DNA of 64,000 bases from Macrolepiota albuminosa (lineage: Eukaryota; Basidiomycota; Agaricomycetes; Agaricales; Agaricaceae), in the NCBI GenBank assembly GCA_027475525.1, contig JAMWFC010000089.1:186001-250000 (forward strand), in the 5' to 3' direction. Position numbers and translations under genes: made by a program. The notes below the pieces were generated by a model, which saw nothing but the letters and a program-made list of their open reading frames with translations, was not told the origin of the DNA and ran no database searches. Positions within the stretch are counted from its first letter, which is position 1, and each line of letters opens with the position of its first letter. Shown here piece by piece: positions 59,786 through 64,000 of the stretch.

Positions 59786-62147
59786 CGGTGGGGAGGCTCG
59801 TTGGCGTGTTGGTCGGTAAACTCCGGGGGCTTAGCGCGGGCGCCTTTTCGTTGTCCCCTAGGGAACGTTGGCACCGTTCGTCGGATTCCGGAATTTGGGT
59901 CGCTAATTGTGAGGGTCGTTTCCTCGTCAGTAACTGTCTTGACGACTGATCGCGCCAAGACGTCGAAAGGTCTGCCAAGTAATAAATTGTATGCTGGTGA
60001 ACGTAAGATGTGTATCTGAAGATAAAACGTAATGTCGCCAAGGGTGCACGGCACATTCTTGGCGAGGCCTAGGGATCGGTCTACTGTGCCGTTAGCACTC
60101 TGCATGTTTAGTATAACGGTAGGGTCGTAAATAAGGCCCAGATCGTTAGCGACTTCAGCTGCCATAGAAATAATTTGAGACCCGCTATCCACAATTGCTT
60201 CTACCTCGTGCTTGTTGTCTATGGTTAGCGCGACTGAGCGAATAGCGTGCGATTCTTGAGCGACGGTAAGGATTGCGGGGTCTTCTCCATGGTCTACCGA
60301 CCTAAGGTAGGTCTCCACTGGATCCACAGAGGTGGCGTTAGCGATGGTGTCGGCAGGAGATCTCCATGGTCTACCGACCTAAGGTAGGTCTCCACTGGAT
60401 CCACAGAGGTGGCGTTAGCGATGGTGTCGGCAGGAGAGTCTTCAGTGTCCAGAGAGTCGACGGTAACAGAAAAACCAGGTAGCGCGTCGTCGAGTTCATC
60501 AACCTCAGCAACAGCTGTCGCCAAGGGACGTCGAGAAGTGACTGCCGTCTTGACTTGGTTGCGGACGTCGGGAGCAATACTACAAAGTTCTTCTACTGAC
60601 AAGGTGACGGCGGTTTTCATAATGCGGTTGAAGACGTGGTTGGATTTCTCTATGTCGAAAATTGGCACGGTAGGTCGGTAGCCACCCTCAGGACGTTTCT
60701 CGGGAGCGGCAAAGTTTTGTTGTGCGGGAGCATGATAACGGTCGGGAATCCCTGAGTAGGGATGGAGAGGCGGCAAAGGCAGTTCGGGAGCGGTAGCGGA
60801 CGACGATGGTTCTGGAGCGGTAGCAGGGGTAGTGGCAGGCAGTGCGGTAGGAGCAGGTGTCGGTAACTTGCTAGCGGGAGGCATTGGCTTATATCCTTTA
60901 AGAGGCTGTTTCGGCTGCTTAACTTCAACCCTATCAAACACCTGATTCTTAAGCGAATCCAGCTCCTGTTGGAGCTTGGCGATACGCTCTTCCCGCGAGA
61001 AAGTAGGATGGTCGCCAACACTGTCGAAGTGTAAGACCTCGTGAATCATCTGCTGTTGAGTCGCCTGTTCAGGGTCAGGGTTGGCGTTGCCAGATAGCGT
61101 GCCGGTAACAATTTGTCCTGGGTTGCGCCTATGCCACTCATCAACTCGCTCCTGGAAGGACTTCTTGTCTGGGTAGTTGGGAATGATGGCGCCAGTAGTG
61201 AGAACTATCTTGCCGTCGATAGCCCGTCGAATTCTCCCTTGCCGAATGTAGTTCTCTAAAGTCGCGCAGCGTCCTCTAGTCATGGTGTGGCCAATTTCCC
61301 CACAGAAGTGGCAAGGGCCAGGTGCGGGTACGTTAGCGGGTCGGTTAGCCGTGAGGTTGGTGGTAATCATGGTTTCAATACGCGTCATAGCAGAAGCGAC
61401 AGCGGCGGTAATGGCAGCATTGAGCTCTTCTTTCTTAACAAAGTCGGCAACAGGAGGCGGGATGGGAATAATACCGTTAGTTCGCTCAGGTGGTGGGCTC
61501 GTCCTAGCGCGCTGCAGTCCAACGCCAGTGTCTGTTCCCTTGAGAACCCATTTACCGGCTTCAAAGACGTCGGCAACGTTATAGGGCTCGTCTGGGTGAT
61601 GAGCCTGATGAACTATCTCTAGGCGACGAGCTATGCGAGTCCAAAGCGAAGTCGGGATGCCTTGTTGGAAGAGGCGACGTTCCTCGTTAATGTATAGCTT
61701 GCCGTTCTGCAGAAGCCACCTAGCAATCTTCTGGAACTCGCGGTAATACGTGGAGAATGCGCCAAGCGACGATGTGCCACTGTCGAAAGATTCCGAAACT
61801 AGTTTCTGCAACTCGTTTACCGTGTATCGGGTAGCCTCCTCGGCGCCAGGGTACAGCTGGATCACTGCCGTCTTCCAGTCCTCATACGAAGCGCCTTGGG
61901 CTGGAACTGGCGGTGCGGCAGGGACAAAGGCGGCAAACTCGGTCAAACCAGTCCACGTCTCTGCCGTGTCATATGATACGTATCTTGCCGCGTACTCCTT
62001 CATCTGTGTATGGTCGGTAATGTTACAATCCCTGAATAAATACTCCAACTCCTTAAAATACTGGGAGAGCTCCCGTGGCTTGGACTCGTCCCATTTTGGT
62101 GCCGAGAAGTGGTTACGTGGCGGCATGCGCTGGACTTGTTGTTCCAT
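59758..62147 (-). CDS. gag: TE3 gag-protease (split by a 77-bp duplication)
   Basis: ORFs 62147-60294 and 60327-59758 are one frame once a single copy at 60284-60437 is kept (SVDPVETYLRSVDHGEDPAI). About 770 residues. Gag core: FSAPKWDESKPRELSQYFKE, FSTYYREFQKIARWLLQNGK. A CCHC-like knuckle CHFCGEIGHTMTRGRC has C-x2-C-x4-H-x6-C spacing, two residues longer than normal. A long Pro/Ala-rich linker follows, then an aspartic protease (EAIVDSGSQIISMAAE, YNLLLGRPF). The start at 62147 (MEQQVQRMPPRNHF) is the first Met before the gag core. Confidence 0.85.
60284..60437. repeat. Perfect 77-bp tandem duplication in TE3 gag-protease
   Basis: Copies 60284-60360 and 60361-60437, just before the protease domain. 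Confidence 0.95.
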
Positions 62148-62507
62148 AGCGACTGTGTTGGTGAGTTCGGTTAGCGGTAGTGGGGAAGGGGTTCTAGAGA
62201 TTGGCGACGGGGTAAGAGAGATGAGTTGTGAAAGAGGCGTTAGCGGAGTAATGGGAGTGATTGATTGCGGTACGGTAAAGGGCGACGCTAAGGGGTCGTT
62301 GGCGCTATAATTGAGGGAATGCGGGAAGAGATCAGGAAATGCGTCTACAGTGGCGTTCTGTAGTTCCTGGGCTAGAGAGAGACCCGGTAAGGCACCAGGT
62401 GGTTGTGGAGTTGATGGGTGGGAAGGAGCTATGCCTTCTGCCGACTGCTCTAGCAGGCGGCGCCTACGCTGAAGACGGGTTTCTGGCGGAATTCTGCCCT
62501 AGAGATC
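62148..62507. other. TE3 5' leader
   Basis: About 380 nt between the 5' LTR and gag. No protein motif. May hold packaging signals, which I cannot identify by eye. Confidence 0.4.
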
Positions 62508-62524
62508 CCTCGCGGTGGGCTCCA
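62508..62524 (-). other. TE3 primer-binding site (tRNA type)
   Basis: Three bases inside the 5' LTR the minus strand reads TGGAGCCCACCGCGAGG. The TGG start matches the CCA end of a tRNA. I could not assign the tRNA. Confidence 0.6.
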
Positions 62525-62527
62525 ATT

Positions 62528-63478
62528 TGATGAAGCCCAAAGTTTGGTCAGAAACAAATGTAACAAAAGTGTTACTGTACCAAGAGTGTGCGTTGGGCGC
62601 GCTTAAAGTGATGGGGGGAGTCCCGGGCAGGTCCCAGAGAACGCGTCTGTGAAAAAGGGGTAAAAAGTCGGTAACGGGGTCGGCAAGAGTCAAGCGCTAA
62701 GGTAAAGCGCCTAAGGAAAATGCGGTAAGTGAACACGGCAAAGGTAAGCGGCAAGAGCACGATAAGCTTAGCGAGGTCTAAGCGTCGATAATGCCTGCCG
62801 TAGTTGCAAGGCGCGAGTATGTCGAGTATTGGCGAACGTCTGCAACTGCCGATGAGTTTGACGTTGCCGATCGTAGCGTAAATGAGCTCTTGAGCGTAAG
62901 GGAGACTGAGGAAAGGGGGAAACTCTGGTCTATTCGTCTGATGGTGTATGTACAAGTCGGTAAGTAATATATATACTACAAGGAGTTCACCGTCGCCAGT
63001 GACCAACCATCGCCAAAGTGCGGTAAACTGGAAAATTTCATAGGGGTAGCTCCAACGGTTTCAGATCCCTACCGTCCTTTGAGGACCCTTGGCGCCACCC
63101 AGCGGCAGATCGCGGTGCTAAACCATCAATCCATCACCCTCCTACCTGTCAGAACACCTAAGCAACGTTGGGCGCCAAATCGAGACGGTAAGCGGTGTCA
63201 GACGCCAAGGTCAAACGCCAAGCTGTCCGTCAGTTTTTGATAGATCATCAGGCTTCTCACTAAGCGCTGTCATCAGTGACTGATGCCATCTGTCAGTTGT
63301 CATTCTGTCTGCCGTTGGTGCTATCATTGATTGGATCTGCTTCTTGCCGTGTCCGGCCGTCGGGAATGGCTTAAAATAGGTAAAACGCGTGCACCAAATT
63401 CGGAACGAGTGCGGCAAGGTTTCCGGAACCGGTGCCGAGCCTGCCGTTGATGCACCTAACCTGTATAGGGTCCTATCA
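62528..63478 (-). repeat. TE3 5' LTR (951 bp)
   Basis: Promoter LTR of TE3 when read on the minus strand (TGATAGG...TTCATCA). Confidence 0.93.
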
Positions 63479-63482
63479 GCGC
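63479..63482. repeat. Target-site duplication GCGC, right of TE3
   Basis: Partner of 52012-52015. Four bases is short for this family (five is usual), but the LTR ends are fixed by the TG/CA termini and the polypurine tract. Confidence 0.85.
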
Positions 63483-64000
63483 TACAAACTCCTCAACGGT
63501 ATTCACTTCAGGCGATAGCCCGTCATCACAAATGAGAGATTCTCTCATTGCGTCGGGTATTCTACGCAGGAAGGTATCGATTATTACCCAGTTGTCTGGG
63601 TAAATAGACATATTCTGTGCGTGGTCTATCAAGGTGTCATAGAAACTTTGAACACCCAATCGTTTGGTGTAGGAGGTTGCAAGGAACGCCTCCCAAGCAT
63701 CCTGCATGGTGGATGCACTTACAAACCGGTTATACAATTCAAGGATTACATCCTTGAACGTCCATTGCTGTTGTGCACGATTGTAGTGCAAGACATGATG
63801 TCGAAACCAGGCCTTGGCCGGTCTGTCTAGGAGCTCCGGGAGAACAAATACACGTTCTCGATCCAGATGATCCTCCCCATACTGGCATGCTGCCAGATGG
63901 TTGCACACATCCATCGTCCAGTTTTCCAAGTCACTAAACTTGGACTCCCCTCTGTACGGGTGGATGTGTTTTGACTCCGCCTTATGCGGTTTGATACCTT
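63479..64000 (-). pseudogene. gag: TE2 gag N-terminal part (right of TE3, cut by window end)
   Basis: Open on the minus strand from the window edge to TE3: KFSDLENWTMDVCNHLAACQ, LLDRPAKAWFRHHVLHYN, FKDVILELYNRFVSASTMQD, SFYDTLIDHAQNMSIYPDNW, a typical gypsy capsid core. It stops at VEEFVA where TE3 is inserted and continues at 52015 as HALRYEQ. No stop codon is visible in this part. Confidence 0.85.

Larger units (their letters stand above)
52016..63478 (-). mobile_element. TE3: Ty3/gypsy element with an antisense spliced accessory gene
   Basis: An 11463-bp element with 951-bp LTRs, a 4-bp target duplication, minus-strand gag-protease and RT-RNase H-integrase genes, a polypurine tract next to the 3' LTR, and a TGG-starting primer site next to the 5' LTR. 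On the plus strand, between the 3' LTR and the end of pol, lies a six-exon gene. After removing the two 77-bp duplications the element genes are free of stops. It is inserted in TE2 gag. Confidence 0.9.
41571..64000 (-). mobile_element. TE2: old, large Ty3/gypsy element interrupted by TE3 and cut by the window end
   Basis: Minus-strand gag begins beyond 64000 and resumes at 52015 after TE3. Gag, protease, RT, RNase H, integrase and chromodomain follow down to 46669, then extra ORFs down to 42460, a polypurine tract and the LTR. Without TE3 (11.46 kb) at least 10.9 kb of TE2 is present. Its genes contain many in-frame stops, nearly all TGA where CGA is plausible, one gag frameshift, and four 77-bp duplications. 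It is presumably no longer active. Confidence 0.8.

Overview
The window looks like nuclear DNA of a mushroom-forming basidiomycete (Agaricomycetes). Protein genes carry many 48-63 nt introns, both tRNA genes have short introns after the anticodon, and the gene content is typical: SEC11, a fused HPPK-DHPS, an Obg-type mitochondrial GTPase, a BAG-domain protein, a Zn2Cys6 regulator, and Ty3/gypsy chromoviruses. I worked only by reading and hand translation. Exon joins were chosen from splice sites, phase and conserved motifs, so family names are stated only where motifs are visible.

Layout. 1-29.7 kb is mostly host DNA: the 3' end of an unknown gene, a degenerate kinase-like protein, SEC11 and FOL1 (divergent, sharing a 252-bp promoter), tRNA-His, a BAG-domain gene, MTG2, a long gene-poor stretch (11.7-17.0 kb), a 1295-residue zinc-cluster transcription factor, tRNA-Ala, a multi-pass membrane protein, an unresolved gene-like stretch (24.8-26.4 kb) and a Ser/Pro-rich coiled-coil protein. 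From 33 kb on, retrotransposons dominate. TE1 (33878-40022) is an intact-looking chromovirus with identical 359-bp LTRs. It sits inside an exon of a host membrane-protein gene whose halves lie at 32983-33877 and 40023-40881. TE2 (about 41571 to beyond 64000) is an old, stop-ridden gypsy element with an extra long ORF between pol and its 3' LTR. TE3 (52016-63478, 951-bp LTRs) is nested in the TE2 gag gene and carries, on the opposite strand, an intact six-exon gene for a 713-residue cysteine-cluster protein.

Most notable: (i) the antisense zinc-cluster gene of TE3; (ii) TE1 signals for Tf1-like self-primed reverse transcription and a GGGAAAA -1 frameshift site; (iii) sixteen unrelated perfect tandem duplications, every one with a 77-bp period. 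These are best explained as assembly artefacts of k-mer length 77, and they falsely break several genes, including the BAG gene, MTG2, and TE2 and TE3 pol/gag.

How the genes relate: the host genes are unrelated housekeeping and regulatory genes (protein secretion, folate synthesis, mitochondrial ribosome assembly, chaperone control, transcription). The right half records repeated retrotransposon invasion: TE3 into TE2, and TE1 into a host gene. The decay is dominated by C-to-T changes at CpG.
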